Of a stretch of 61,431 nt of DNA, positions 33,385 through 46,826 are shown in pieces. Origin of the DNA: Microbacterium sp. Root53 (lineage in GTDB: Bacteria > Actinomycetota > Actinomycetes > Actinomycetales > Microbacteriaceae); assembly GCF_001426925.1 (NCBI RefSeq), contig NZ_LMFR01000006.1, forward strand, positions 1 to 61,431, written 5' to 3'. The notes under the pieces are model-generated. The model had not been told where the DNA came from, did no database searches, and saw only the letters and a list, made by a program, of their open reading frames with translations. How positions within the stretch are numbered: the first letter of the stretch is position 1; each line of letters opens with the position of its first letter. The position numbers were made by a program, and so were the translations under genes.

Positions 33385-34527
33385 GTGAAGTTCCACGTCA
33401 ACCGTGACGTCTTCAGTGAGGCAGTGTCGTTCGTCGTCAAGCTGCTTCCTCAGCGCAATCCCCAGCCGATCCTGGCCGGTGTGCTGATCGAGGCGACCGA
33501 GGACGGCGCCCTCGCGCTGTCGGCCTTCGACTACGAGGCCTCGGCGCGCACCACGATCGAGGCGACGGTCGACGAGCCCGGCACGATCCTCGTGCACGGC
33601 CGGCTGCTGTCCGACATCGCGAGCCGCCTGCCGAACGCGCCCATCCAGATGACCACCGAGGACGACGGCAACATCGCCCTCACCTGCGGCTCGGCGCGCT
33701 TCGCACTCGCCTCGATGCCCGTCGAGGAATACCCCGCGATCCCCGAGGTCACGGGCGAGTCCGGGCTCGTGCCGGCCGACGACTTCGCCACCGCGATCTC
33801 GCAGGTCGCGTTCGCCGCCTCGCGCGACGACGTCACCCCGGTCCTCACCGGCGTGCAGCTCGAGGTCAGCGGCCAGCAGCTCAGCCTCGTCGCCACCGAC
33901 CGCTACCGCGTGGCGCTGCGCGACATCGACTGGGACGGCGGGCAGCAGGAGGCCCACGCGCTCGTCCCGGCCCGCACGCTCCAGGAGGTCGGCAAAACCT
34001 TCTCGCATGGCGGCAACATCTCGATCGCGTTCTCGGGATCGGGCGACCGCGAGATCATCGCGTTCACGGCCGGCAACAAGACCGTGACGTCGCTGCTCAT
34101 CAAGGGCAACTTCCCGCCGGTCCGCCGCCTGTTCCCCGAGCAGACCGAGCACTACGCGGTCGTCAGCACGAGCGAGCTGACCGAGGCCGTGCGCCGCGTC
34201 GCGCTCGTGCTCGACCGCTCGGCGCCGCTGCGCTTCACGTTCACCACGTCGTCCGTCACGATGGACGCGTCCGGCGGCGACCAGGCGCGAGCCTCGGAGT
34301 CGGTCGACGCGCACCTGCAGGGCGAGGACGTCACGCTCGGCCTCAACCCCCAGTACCTGCTCGAGTCGCTCGCCGCCGTGCGCAGCGAGTTCGTGCGCAT
34401 CACGTTCACGTCGAGCGACAACGCCAACAAGCTCAGCCCCGTGCTGATCACGAGCCAGACCTCGGTCGACCAGGCCGGCAGCGACAGCTTCAAGTACCTC
34501 CTCCAGCCGAACCTTCTTCTGCGCTGA
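33385..34527 (+). CDS. dnaN: DNA polymerase III beta subunit (sliding clamp)
   Basis: 380 residues, three clamp domains; dimerises into a ring that tethers the replicative polymerase. MKFHVNRDVFSEAVSFVVKLLPQRNPQPILAG is the typical N-terminus (written here from the GTG at 33385 with GAGGGAG upstream). It ends in SFKYLLQPNLLLR, the conserved ligand-contact tail. First gene of the right replichore. Confidence 0.97.
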   Translation: MKFHVNRDVFSEAVSFVVKLLPQRNPQPILAGVLIEATEDGALALSAFDYEASARTTIEATVDEPGTILVHGRLLSDIASRLPNAPIQMTTEDDGNIALTCGSARFALASMPVEEYPAIPEVTGESGLVPADDFATAISQVAFAASRDDVTPVLTGVQLEVSGQQLSLVATDRYRVALRDIDWDGGQQEAHALVPARTLQEVGKTFSHGGNISIAFSGSGDREIIAFTAGNKTVTSLLIKGNFPPVRRLFPEQTEHYAVVSTSELTEAVRRVALVLDRSAPLRFTFTTSSVTMDASGGDQARASESVDAHLQGEDVTLGLNPQYLLESLAAVRSEFVRITFTSSDNANKLSPVLITSQTSVDQAGSDSFKYLLQPNLLLR

Positions 34528-34838
34528 TCTTCTTCCCGCTTCGCGGGGTAGTGCACGGAGACTGCGCGATCGCTCGCCCGACGCTCCGCGCCGGGACTCG
34601 CGATCGCGGGCTGTCGCTTCGCTCCATCCGGGGCGGACGTCGCGTTCTGGAGGTGGTCGGCAGTCGCTTCGCTCCACGCTCGCTTCGCTCGCACGACGGT
34701 AGAGCCCGTGGGCGGGGCGCATTCCCGGTCGTTGAGCGAGGCGAAGCCGAGTCGAAACGGATTGAGCGAGCGAAGCGAGTCGAAATCGGGCAGCGGCCTC
34801 CCCAGACCTCTGTCGGATCACGTCGTTAGGGTCGAACA
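34528..34838. repeat. dnaN-recF intergenic region with GTTGAGCG repeat copies
   Basis: 311 bases without a gene. A short hairpin CCCGC-TTC-GCGGG (34535-34547) follows dnaN. Degenerate copies of the dispersed repeat are at 34727-34760 (GGTCGTTGAGCGAG to GTCGAAACGG) and 34761-34787 (ATTGAGCGAGCGAAGCGAG), with CTTCGCTC-rich fragments at 34615-34695. TAGGGT at 34827-34832, six bases before the recF ATG, looks like a leaderless promoter. Confidence 0.7.
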
Positions 34839-36020
34839 ATGCACGTGGAGCACTTGAGCCTGAAGGACTTCCGCAACTATGCGGAAGCCGAGCTCGAGCT
34901 CCGGCCCGGGGCGAATGTGCTCGTCGGGCGCAACGGGCAGGGGAAGACGAACCTGGCCGAGGCGATCGCGTACCTCGCGACGCTCGGCTCGCACCGGGTG
35001 TCCGCCGACGCGCCGCTCGTGCGGGAGGGTTTCGACGCCGCGTTCGTGCGGGCTCGGCTCGCGCACGGCGAGCGCCGTGTGACGCTCGAGCTCCAGCTCA
35101 ACAAGCAGGGCTCGAACAAGGCGCGGATCGGCGGATCGCCCGTGCGGACGAACGAGCTGCCGCGCTACGCGCAGGTCGTGCTGTTCGCGCCCGAGGACCT
35201 CCAGATCGTGCGCGGCGACCCGTCGTCGCGCCGGCGCTTCGCGGACCAGCTGCTCGTGCAGCGCACCCCGCGGATGTCGGCCGTGCTCGCCGACTACGAC
35301 CGGACCCTGCGGCAGCGCACCGCGCTGCTGAAGTCCGCCCGGGCCCGCGGGCTGCGCAGCGCGCAGCTGCCGACGCTCGACGTGTGGGACGACAAGCTCG
35401 TCGCCCTCGGCTCGGAGATCATCGACGCGCGCATCCGGCTCGCGCAGGACCTCGCGGCTCCCGTCGCGGAGGCGTACGCGGCGATCGCGGGAGAGGATCA
35501 CCGCCCGCAGCTGGAATGGGCGCTGTCGGTGCGGGGCGGGGACCCCGAGGAGGGAGAGTCCGTCGACGAGCCGACCGCCGGCGCGACCGCCGAGCTGTTC
35601 CGCGCGGCGCTGCAGGCGAAGCGCGCCGCCGAGCTCGACCGCGGTCTCACGCTCGTGGGCCCGCACCGGGACGACCTCATCCTGCGGGTGCGCGGGCTGC
35701 CCGTGAAGGGGTACGCGTCGCATGGGGAGTCGTGGTCGGTCGCCCTCGCGCTCCGGCTGGCGTCCGCCGAGCTGCTGCGGGCCGAGTCGCCCGGCGGCGA
35801 CCCCGTGCTGATCCTCGACGACGTGTTCGCCGAGCTCGACGCCGATCGCCGCGCGCGCCTCGCCGGCGTCGTCGCAGGGTACGAGCAGGTCGTCGTCACG
35901 GCGGCCGTCGCGGGCGATGTGCCCGAGGCGCTGCGCGCCAACGCGGTCCGCATCGAGGCCGGCCGCGTCCTGGGCCCGCTCAGCGAGCATCCGCTCGAGG
36001 CTCCCGTGGAGGGACGATGA
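34839..36020 (+). CDS. recF: DNA replication/repair ATPase RecF
   Basis: 393 residues; ABC-type ATPase that loads RecA at gaps. Walker A GRNGQGKTN (29-37), the signature region ESWSVALALRLASAELL and Walker B LILDDVFAELD near 330 are intact. The start MHVEHLSLKDFRNYAEAEL is standard. The stop overlaps the DUF721 start (ATGA). Confidence 0.96.
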   Translation: MHVEHLSLKDFRNYAEAELELRPGANVLVGRNGQGKTNLAEAIAYLATLGSHRVSADAPLVREGFDAAFVRARLAHGERRVTLELQLNKQGSNKARIGGSPVRTNELPRYAQVVLFAPEDLQIVRGDPSSRRRFADQLLVQRTPRMSAVLADYDRTLRQRTALLKSARARGLRSAQLPTLDVWDDKLVALGSEIIDARIRLAQDLAAPVAEAYAAIAGEDHRPQLEWALSVRGGDPEEGESVDEPTAGATAELFRAALQAKRAAELDRGLTLVGPHRDDLILRVRGLPVKGYASHGESWSVALALRLASAELLRAESPGGDPVLILDDVFAELDADRRARLAGVVAGYEQVVVTAAVAGDVPEALRANAVRIEAGRVLGPLSEHPLEAPVEGR

Positions 36021-36505
36021 GCGACGAACTGCCCGAGACCCTCGCGACCTACCTGCGGCTGCGCGGGATGGAGCCGAGCAAGCGGGCGCAGTGGCGCAAG
36101 CGCCGGCGCCGCGGCTCCGAGGACGACGAGAACCAGCCGTTCACGCCCGGGCGGGATCCCGGATCCATCGGCGACGCGCTCGACGGGCTCACCAAAGCGA
36201 ACGGATGGGCCCCGCAGCTGGCCCGCGAGGACTTGGTGCGCCAGTGGGAGGACGTCGCCGGCGCGGAGACCGCGCAGCACTCCAGCCCGGTCTCGCTGGA
36301 GGGGGGCATGCTCACCATCCAGTGCGACTCGACGGCCTGGGCCAAGAACCTGTCGTACATGCGGGCGCACATCCTGACCCAGATCGTCACGAGGTATCCG
36401 GAGGCCGGTGTCGACTCCGTGCGTTTCGTGGGGCCCGACGTCCCCACCTGGAAATGGGGTCGCAGATCGATTCCAGGGCGTGGTCCGCGCGATACCTACG
36501 GGTGA
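36017..36505 (+). CDS. DUF721 (DciA-like) family protein
   Basis: 162 residues with the actinobacterial DUF721 layout: a basic, disordered N-terminus (KRAQWRKRRRRGSEDDENQPFTPGRDP), then a KH-like DciA domain (WEDVAGAETAQHSSPVSLEGGMLTIQCDSTAWAKNLSYM). DciA-type proteins load or stimulate the replicative helicase where DnaC/DnaI are absent; Mycobacterium has the same recF-dciA-gyrB order. The start overlaps the recF stop by four bases. Confidence 0.88.
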   Translation: MSDELPETLATYLRLRGMEPSKRAQWRKRRRRGSEDDENQPFTPGRDPGSIGDALDGLTKANGWAPQLAREDLVRQWEDVAGAETAQHSSPVSLEGGMLTIQCDSTAWAKNLSYMRAHILTQIVTRYPEAGVDSVRFVGPDVPTWKWGRRSIPGRGPRDTYG

Positions 36506-36537
36506 GACACCTCCCGGGGTGTCCGGGTGGTTTTTCT
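36506..36537 (+). terminator. Terminator between the DUF721 gene and gyrB
   Basis: Stem GACACC (36506-36511) with GGTGTC (36518-36523), then a G-rich stretch and TTTTTCT at 36531-36537. It directly follows the TGA, so gyrB is expected to have its own promoter (TAGGAT at 36583-36588 is a -10 candidate). Confidence 0.6.
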
Positions 36538-36625
36538 CGCGTCTGAGGGCCCGTCAAGGCCGGTCGGAGGGGTCCCGCTTGGTAGGATGGCAGGGCACCC
36601 GGAACAGATGTGGAGCGCCACCTAG

Positions 36626-38710
<2,085 letters not shown>

Positions 38711-38757
38711 TCCGCGCCCCGCGCATCCGGATCATCGAGAGCTGAATCGAAAGACAC

Positions 38758-41306
<2,549 letters not shown>

Positions 41307-41310
<4 letters not shown>

Positions 41311-41711
41311 GCACGGTAGCCGACAAGCTCGCCAAGAAGTCCACGCACAAGACGAACGCCAAGCAGGTGCGCCTGCGGCTGGTCTACGTCGACTTCTGGT
41401 CGGCCGTGAAGCTGTCGTTCCTGGCGGCCGTGGCCCTCGCGATCGTGACGATCGTGTCGTTCTTCCTGATCTACATGGTCGTGCAGACGACGGGCCTCAT
41501 CGCCCAGATGGACGAGTTCTTCCAGAGCTTCACGGACGGCAGCCTGTCGATCACCCAGTTCATCGGCCTGCCGCAGGTGATGGCGTTCGCGACGATCGTC
41601 GCGATCCTGAACCTGGTCGTCGTCACGGTGCTCGGCGCCGTGATCGCCGGCATCTACAACCTGGCCGTGAAGGTCACGGGCGGGCTGCTCGTCGGGTTCA
41701 CCTCGAACTGA
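41307..41711 (+). CDS. DUF3566 domain membrane protein
   Basis: 134 residues with two membrane helices ([61 protein letters not shown]) and the conserved [18 protein letters not shown] motif. The ATG overlaps the gyrA stop (ATGA). The family always follows gyrA in actinobacteria. The M. tuberculosis homologue (Rv0007) has been linked to the divisome, from memory; no function is proved here. Confidence 0.9.
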
Positions 41712-41732
41712 CACGCGCGGGACCGGCCCCGA

Positions 41733-41762
41733 TTGGCGCTCGCCGCGCGGATCGGGTAACCT
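41733..41762 (+). promoter_or_regulatory. Promoter of tRNA-Ile
   Basis: -35 TTGGCG (41733-41738), 18-bp spacer, -10 TAACCT (41757-41762); transcription would start about 30 bases before the tRNA. Confidence 0.6.
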
Positions 41763-41797
41763 CTCTGAGGCTGAGGACGCGAGTCCGACGTCCAACT

Positions 41798-41874
41798 GGG
41801 GGTATAGCTCAGGCGGTTAGAGCGCTTCACTGATAATGAAGAGGTCCCAGGTTCAAGTCCTGGTACCCCCACCA
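41798..41874 (+). tRNA. tRNA-Ile (GAT)
   Basis: Cloverleaf with acceptor GGGGGTA/TACCCCC, anticodon loop CTGATAA between CTTCA and TGAAG giving anticodon GAT, T-loop GTTCAAGTC, and an encoded CCA (41872-41874). Conserved position after gyrA-DUF3566. Confidence 0.97.
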
Positions 41875-41877
41875 TCG

Positions 41878-41911
41878 AGAGCCTTCGCAGACGCGGAGGC
41901 TCTTCTCGTTC
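41878..41911 (+). terminator. Terminator of tRNA-Ile
   Basis: Stem AGAGCCT (41878-41884) with AGGCTCT (41897-41903), 12-base loop, followed by TCTCGTT. Confidence 0.7.
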
Positions 41912-41918
41912 CCGGGTG

Positions 41919-42614
41919 TCAGCGGCCGCGCGGCAGGGTTGTCAGGTGGACGCCGACCGCGTCGAACACCTCGAGCACGCCGTCCCAGACGCGCGCCTCG
42001 TAGGGGACGCGGGTCCACTCCCTGGCCTCGGGGGGACAGGCCGCCTCGGTGTACGACAGCTCGGCGGGGAAGCGGTACACGTCGCCTTTGGCGGGTCCGT
42101 CCGTCCCGGCGAACCAGCTGCAGCCGTCGTACCCCTCCACCGAGCCGTCGGCGTGCAACCTGATCCACGGTCCGTCCCCGTCCGCGCGCCACTCGCCGAG
42201 CACGCTGACGCGGAGCGGCGGGACGGAGCGGCTCAGGCGGGCGATCACGACGTCGTCCTCGTCATAGAGGACGAGCTCCCCGTCCTCCACGGCGAGCGAC
42301 GAGGGGATCGAACGCAGGACGTCCGGGTCGTTCACGCAGGCTCTCAGGGTCTGCCCCCAGGCGCGATCCGTCATCAGCCGATCGCCCTCGAGCCGGGTCA
42401 CGTCGGTCCAGATGCCGTTGCAGCCGTCTGAGCCGCTCACGCTCCCGCCGCCCGAGATGGTCAGATGCGGGGTGCCCCAGCCGCCACCCCACCGCGCGAG
42501 GAACGGCATGAGGTCGCCCCCGTCGTCGGCCTCCGCGCTCGCGCCGACGGTTCGCGTCGCGAAGCCCATCGCGACGACGGCGATCACGACCGCCCCGATG
42601 CGGCGTCTGTACAT
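41919..42614 (-). CDS. Secreted protein with two META-like domains
   Basis: 231 residues. A signal peptide (MYRRR, hydrophobic stretch, cleavage near GASA about residue 26) leads two repeats of a META/HslJ-like beta domain. In repeat 1 GSDGCNG is at 61-67 with C93 as in TTxxAC; in repeat 2 GYDGCSW is at 161-167. The family is envelope-associated, with no enzymatic residues. The gene sits between tRNA-Ile and tRNA-Ala, opposite to them, so it was probably inserted in this lineage. Function unknown. Confidence 0.8.
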   Translation of the reverse strand: MYRRRIGAVVIAVVAMGFATRTVGASAEADDGGDLMPFLARWGGGWGTPHLTISGGGSVSGSDGCNGIWTDVTRLEGDRLMTDRAWGQTLRACVNDPDVLRSIPSSLAVEDGELVLYDEDDVVIARLSRSVPPLRVSVLGEWRADGDGPWIRLHADGSVEGYDGCSWFAGTDGPAKGDVYRFPAELSYTEAACPPEAREWTRVPYEARVWDGVLEVFDAVGVHLTTLPRGR

Positions 42615-42734
42615 GAGCGGATCATCCCACCCCGCAACGTCCCGGACAACGGGAGCGCCGGGCGCCGGTTCCTGACAGCCGGCCGCGAGGGGCGCGATCC
42701 TCGGCCCTGTAGACTCGTCGAGGACATTCCCCCG

Positions 42735-42807
42735 GGGGCCTTAGCTCAGTTGGTAGAGCGCCTGCTTTGCAAGCAGGATGTCAGGAGTTCGAATCTCCTA
42801 GGCTCCA
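42735..42807 (+). tRNA. tRNA-Ala (TGC)
   Basis: Acceptor GGGGCCT/AGGCTCC, D-arm GCTCAGTTGGTAGAGC, anticodon stem CCTGC/GCAGG with loop TTTGCAA (anticodon TGC), T-loop GTTCGAATC, discriminator A at 42807. CCA is not encoded. An extended -10 (TGTAGACT) ends at 42715. Confidence 0.97.
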
Positions 42808-42838
42808 CAGTCGACGAGCGATCGGATGATCGCCTCCT

Positions 42839-43870
42839 TCACTGCGTGATCGGCTCGCTCCGGTAGCCGAGTCGTGAATACCAATCGCGCACAACCTGCT
42901 TCTGGGTGTCATCGCACGTGTGACGGTACCCGACGCTGACGTCCCAGTACGAGGTCGACGAGACCCAGATCCGGTGGTCCAGGGTCCAGCCGTCGAGATA
43001 CGTCAGGGCGAAGCAGTCCGCCATGATCTCGCTGTCGCCGCCGAACGCGGCGAGGGCGGATTCCGACTGCTCGGGGTTCGTGAGCTGAAGGACGTGCGCG
43101 AACTCGTGGTACGCGACGCCGGTCTTCAGCCAATCGGTCATGAACGGCCGCGTCGAGTCGACGACATCGATGTGCACCTCACGCGGCTCCGCGACCGCGA
43201 CGCAACCCCACACGTCGGCCTGGCACAGCTCGTCGGCCGCGTCGATCGACGTCGTGACGAACCCGCCGCCGAGCTCGTCGAGCACGCGCTCGTAGACGCT
43301 CCCGGTCGCGTTGACGGCGGCGAGCGCCCGCGCATCCTCGAGCTGGGCCCCCAACGACGCGGTCAACGCGTTCGCCTCTGCGATATCCGTCTCGAGAAGC
43401 TCGGCGTCATGGCGATGCCGCCACGCCGAATGCGCGAGGGACCGAAGACCGCCGTGGGGAACGAGCTGGCCGACCCGCATGCCCTCGAACTGCCGGGCCG
43501 TCTCCAGGAGCCCCTCCATCGCGGCACCGAACGTCTCCTTCCGGTCGATCAGGCCCTCCTGCTCCTTCACCGTCTTCTGCAGCTCCGAGATCCGCTCGTC
43601 CTGCTGATCGAGCCGCGCGTCCGCCGCCTGCAGCTTCACCAGCAGCAGGGTCGACGCGACGGCCAGCGCGACCACGGCGGCGGCGAGGAGCACGACCGTG
43701 ATGATCCAGCCCCTGCGACGCGCTCGCCGCGGGGCGGGATCGGGGCCCGAGACCGCGGCGGTCTCTGCGGTGCTCGCGGGCGCCTCGCCGGCGTCCGGTC
43801 CGATGACTGCGCCGTCGTCCAATTGTGTGATGGCGATACCTCCTCGTCGCGGTACCTGCGTCTCTGACAT
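42839..43870 (-). CDS. Membrane-anchored zinc-peptidase-like protein (HEFAH...ExxADC)
   Basis: 343 residues. A cytoplasmic leader (1-50) and one membrane helix (about 55-78) lead a coiled coil (80-112) and an extracellular domain. That domain carries H255-E-F-A-H259, an HExxH zinc site, followed by E281-I-M-A-D-C, the third-ligand and cysteine arrangement of neutral zinc metallopeptidases such as COG2321. Several other cysteines (C216, C223, C319) could form disulfides. Start ATG at 43870. No close family is recognised; the metal site is inferred from motifs. Confidence 0.75.
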   Translation of the reverse strand: MSETQVPRRGGIAITQLDDGAVIGPDAGEAPASTAETAAVSGPDPAPRRARRRGWIITVVLLAAAVVALAVASTLLLVKLQAADARLDQQDERISELQKTVKEQEGLIDRKETFGAAMEGLLETARQFEGMRVGQLVPHGGLRSLAHSAWRHRHDAELLETDIAEANALTASLGAQLEDARALAAVNATGSVYERVLDELGGGFVTTSIDAADELCQADVWGCVAVAEPREVHIDVVDSTRPFMTDWLKTGVAYHEFAHVLQLTNPEQSESALAAFGGDSEIMADCFALTYLDGWTLDHRIWVSSTSYWDVSVGYRHTCDDTQKQVVRDWYSRLGYRSEPITQ

Positions 43871-43919
43871 CACCGTAGTGGGCGGGAGACCTCGATCCGC
43901 GCTCCGCCGCGATCGCAAT

Positions 43920-44003
43920 GAGACCGCAGGATCCCGACGAGACCGGCGTCGGCGGAGACGGTGTCGACCGCGGATTGCGGTCTCGCCGGTCGGATGCGGT
44001 CTC
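43920..44003. repeat. GAGACCGCA inverted-repeat cluster
   Basis: GAGACCGCA at 43920-43928, with related GAGACCGGC at 43940 and GAGACGGTG at 43955. Inverted TGCGGTCTC follows at 43976-43984 and 43995-44003. The layout (GAGAYCRCA units, first forward, then inverted, in an intergenic gap before a start codon) matches the cluster at 15850-15956, with compensating base changes. Confidence 0.7.
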
Positions 44004-44039
44004 ACGAAGCTCCCCGGCGCGATCGGGGAGGATGGAGGC

Positions 44040-45488
44040 ATGGTTCGCGAGCACGGCCGTCGGGTGATCGAGAGCGTTCGAAGGGCGATCCACAGCGATG
44101 CGGCGCAGAGCGCACGCACTGAGGCGCTGCCGATCATCGATGACGCGACCGTGCTGCGCGTGATCGACCTGGCGATGCGGGTCGCCGAGGTCATGCTGTC
44201 TGTGGGCGCCTCCGCCAAGGAGGTCGTGCTCGCGGCGCTGCGCATCACGCAGGCGTACGGGCTCCGCAACGTCCACGTCGACGTCACGTTCAACTCGATC
44301 ACCGTGTCCGACCACCGCCACGGCGGCGAATGGCCCGTGACGATCATGCGGGTGGTGCGCTCGGCGGTGCCCGATCACGCCAAGCTGCAGCGGCTGCAGG
44401 CGCTCGTCCGGGCCATCGAGAGCGGCCTGGACCTGGAGGACGCCCGCACCCGGTTCCACGAGATCCGGCGCTCGCCGTTCCGCTACCGTCCCTCGGTCGT
44501 CATCCTGTCGCAGGCCCTGCTCGCCGTCGGCGTGGGCGCCATGTTCGGCGCGTCGTGGTCGATCCTGCTGGTCACGCTGCTCGCCGCACTGGGCGTCGCG
44601 CTGACCCAGGCCGGTCTTGCGCGGCTGCAGGTGCCGCTCTTCTTCAGCCAGATCGCCGGGGCGTTCGTCCTGACAGCGCTCACGGTGCTGACGGCGCTTC
44701 TCGCGCGCCTCGGGATCGAGCCGTTCGTCGACGTGCGGCCGACCATCGTCGTGTCATCCGGAATCGTGCTGATGCTCGCGGGTCTGGCGGTGGTCGGGGC
44801 GGCGCAGGACGCGATCGACGGGTTCTCGCTCACGGCGGGCGGGCGCATCCTGGAGCTGACCGTGCAGACGCTCGGCGTCGTGCTCGGCATCCTCGTCGGG
44901 CTCGAGCTGGCCCGCGCTCTGGGCGTGGGCATGGAGCCCCCGAGCGCCCCGCTGCCGCTCGGCCCGCTCGCCGCGCAGTTCGCCGGCGCCGTGCTGGTCG
45001 CGATCGCGGTGGCGGTGTTCAACGGCGCGGGCGCGCGGATCATCGTGGTCAGCGCGCTGCTCGGGGTCATCGCCTGGGCGGCCTTCGCCCTCGTGAGCGC
45101 CACGGGTCTCGACCAGGCGCCCGCGAGCTTCGTCGGCGCCCTCGTGGCGAGCGTGATCGGCGCGCTGTTGGCGCACCGCCTGCACGTGCCCTCCGTCGCG
45201 GTCACGACGGCGGCCATCCTGCCGCTCGTGCCGGGTGCCGCGGTCTTCCGCGGCCTTCTCGGTCTCGTGGAGGCGGGCGGCGTCACCGAGCATCTGCTGT
45301 TCGCGACGTCGTCGCTCATCACGGCCGGCATGGTCGGCATCGCGCTCGCGGCCGGTGCCACACTCGGCCTCTTCATCGGCTCGCCGCTCGCCCGAACGCT
45401 GGGCGGCTTCACCGCCGCGCGGCGAGCCGTGGCCCGGCCGACCGCGGGCGGGGCGAACGTCGTGCTGCGGGTTCCGACCGAGCACTAG
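44040..45488 (+). CDS. ThrE-type threonine/serine exporter family protein
   Basis: 482 residues. The N-terminal cytoplasmic ThrE domain (about 30-150, VMLSVGASAKEVVLAALRITQAYGL) is followed by about ten membrane helices in two parts (ThrE and ThrE_2 fused), as in the Corynebacterium glutamicum exporter. It likely exports small hydroxy amino acids by proton antiport. The ATG at 44040 follows GATGGAGGC. The divergent neighbour is the zinc-peptidase-like gene, with the GAGACC repeat between. Confidence 0.9.
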   Translation: MVREHGRRVIESVRRAIHSDAAQSARTEALPIIDDATVLRVIDLAMRVAEVMLSVGASAKEVVLAALRITQAYGLRNVHVDVTFNSITVSDHRHGGEWPVTIMRVVRSAVPDHAKLQRLQALVRAIESGLDLEDARTRFHEIRRSPFRYRPSVVILSQALLAVGVGAMFGASWSILLVTLLAALGVALTQAGLARLQVPLFFSQIAGAFVLTALTVLTALLARLGIEPFVDVRPTIVVSSGIVLMLAGLAVVGAAQDAIDGFSLTAGGRILELTVQTLGVVLGILVGLELARALGVGMEPPSAPLPLGPLAAQFAGAVLVAIAVAVFNGAGARIIVVSALLGVIAWAAFALVSATGLDQAPASFVGALVASVIGALLAHRLHVPSVAVTTAAILPLVPGAAVFRGLLGLVEAGGVTEHLLFATSSLITAGMVGIALAAGATLGLFIGSPLARTLGGFTAARRAVARPTAGGANVVLRVPTEH

Positions 45489-45587
45489 CGCAAGATCGCG
45501 CGATCCGCGACCCCCATGATGGATCCCGCGCGCCCTCCTATCGTGGCTACCCCGGGCACCACCCGGACCACGACGAAAGGAGCCACC

Positions 45588-45758
45588 ATGGGACTCGACG
45601 ACAAGATCGAGCACGGCGCTGAGGACCTCAAGGGCAAGGCGAAGGAGGCCGCCGGCAAGGCGACCGACAACGAGCGCCTTCAGGCCGAGGGCGAGGCTGA
45701 CCAGACGAAGGCCAACCTCAAGAAGGCCGGCGAGAACGTCAAGGACGCCTTCAAGTAG
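45588..45758 (+). CDS. CsbD-family stress protein
   Basis: 56 residues, lysine-rich, with the CsbD pattern DDKIEHGAEDLKGKAKEAAGK and repeated KAGENVKDA. Small, disordered, induced by general stress in other bacteria; function unknown. ATG at 45588 with GAAAGGAG. Followed by a terminator. Confidence 0.9.
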   Translation: MGLDDKIEHGAEDLKGKAKEAAGKATDNERLQAEGEADQTKANLKKAGENVKDAFK

Positions 45759-45776
45759 GCCGCCCGGCTCGACCGC

Positions 45777-45808
45777 GATGCCCCTGCGCCCCCGGGCGTG
45801 GGGGCATC
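45777..45808 (+). terminator. Terminator after csbD-like gene
   Basis: GATGCCCC (45777-45784) pairs with GGGGCATC (45801-45808); an inner CGCCC/GGGCG stem makes a long hairpin. Confidence 0.75.
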
Positions 45809-45847
45809 CTCGCGCCGCGGCACGGATCTCGCGCGAGGGCGCATCGC

Positions 45848-45859
45848 TAGGCTGAGCCC
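45848..45859 (+). promoter_or_regulatory. Probable leaderless promoter of the NUDIX gene
   Basis: TAGGCT at 45848-45853, six bases, then the ATG at 45860; no Shine-Dalgarno sequence. Confidence 0.45.
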
Positions 45860-46288
45860 ATGGACATGCGCGTCGCCGCCTACTGCGTGATCGTCGACGA
45901 CGAGGACCGGGTGCTGCTGTCGCGCTGGATCGAGGGTCGCGTCCCGGCGTGGTCCATGCCGGGCGGCGGTCTTGAGCCGGGCGAGGACCCGGCCGACGCC
46001 GCGCGCCGCGAGGTGTGGGAGGAGACCGGCTACGAGGTGCGTCTCGACGCGCTGCTCGGCATCGATTCGCATGTCATCCCCGCGAAGAAGCGCCTCAACC
46101 GGGAGGCGAGCGGGCCGCTGCACGCGCTGCGCATCGTCTACCGCGCGACCGTCGTGGGCGGCACGCTCACCCACGAGGTCGACGGCTCGAGCGACATGGC
46201 CGAATGGGTGCCGCTGTCGAAGGTGCGAGGGATCGAGCGCGTCAGCCTCGTCGACAAGGCCCTCGACATGGCCGGCATCCACCACTGA
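45860..46288 (+). CDS. NUDIX hydrolase
   Basis: 142 residues. The Nudix box G-x5-E-x7-REVxEExGY spans residues 36-58 (starting GGLEPGED) and is complete, so it should hydrolyse a nucleoside diphosphate linked to another moiety. The substrate is not predictable; mutT-like house-cleaning is possible. It lies 17 bases before aroQ, likely one transcript. Confidence 0.9.
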   Translation: MDMRVAAYCVIVDDEDRVLLSRWIEGRVPAWSMPGGGLEPGEDPADAARREVWEETGYEVRLDALLGIDSHVIPAKKRLNREASGPLHALRIVYRATVVGGTLTHEVDGSSDMAEWVPLSKVRGIERVSLVDKALDMAGIHH

Positions 46289-46305
46289 ACGATCGGAGCA
46301 CGACC

Positions 46306-46743
46306 GTGACCACCCGCCTGCTGCTCGTCAACGGCCCGAACCTCAACCTGCTCGGCACGCGCGAGCCCGAGGTGTACGGCGCCGAGACGCTCGACGACGT
46401 CGTCGACCGCGCCATGGCGGTCGCGGAGGAGCTCGGCCTCGAGCTCCGCGCGGTCCAGAGCAACCACGAGGGCGTGCTGATCGACGCGATCCACGAGGCG
46501 AAGGCCGACTGCGCCGGCGTCGTGATCAACCCCGGTGCGTTCACCCACACGTCGGTCGCCCTGCGCGACGCGCTCACGGGTGTGGCGCTGCCGTTCGCCG
46601 AGGTGCACATCTCGAACGTGCACGCGCGCGAGCCCTTCCGCCACCACTCGTACCTGTCGGACGTCGCGAGCTGCGTGATCGTCGGCGCGGGCGTGCAGGG
46701 CTACGAGTTCGCCATCCGCCGCCTCGCCACGCTGCTCGGCTGA
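46306..46743 (+). CDS. aroQ: Type II 3-dehydroquinate dehydratase
   Basis: 145 residues; dehydrates 3-dehydroquinate in the shikimate pathway as a dodecamer. [17 protein letters not shown] includes the catalytic tyrosine Y24, and [32 protein letters not shown] are the other active-site segments. The GTG at 46306 follows CGGAGC. No other aromatic-pathway genes are adjacent. Confidence 0.96.
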   Translation: MTTRLLLVNGPNLNLLGTREPEVYGAETLDDVVDRAMAVAEELGLELRAVQSNHEGVLIDAIHEAKADCAGVVINPGAFTHTSVALRDALTGVALPFAEVHISNVHAREPFRHHSYLSDVASCVIVGAGVQGYEFAIRRLATLLG

Positions 46744-46757
46744 GCGGGTGGACGGCG

Positions 46758-46820
46758 GTTTCGACTCGCTTCGCTCGCTCGACCCGTTTCGTCTCCGCTT
46801 CGCTCCGCTCAACGACCGGG
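46758..46820. repeat. Inverted copies of the GTTGAGCG dispersed repeat
   Basis: Between convergent aroQ and ybaK-like genes: GGTTTCGACTCGCTTCGCTCGCTC (as two pieces, GGTTTCGACTCG and CTTCGCTCGCTC) then CGTTTCGTCTCCGCTTC and GCTCCGCTCAACGACC, i.e. two units inverted relative to those at 26 kb. Location suggests a possible role as terminator, but no simple hairpin is seen. Confidence 0.75.
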
Positions 46821-46826
46821 ATGTGA

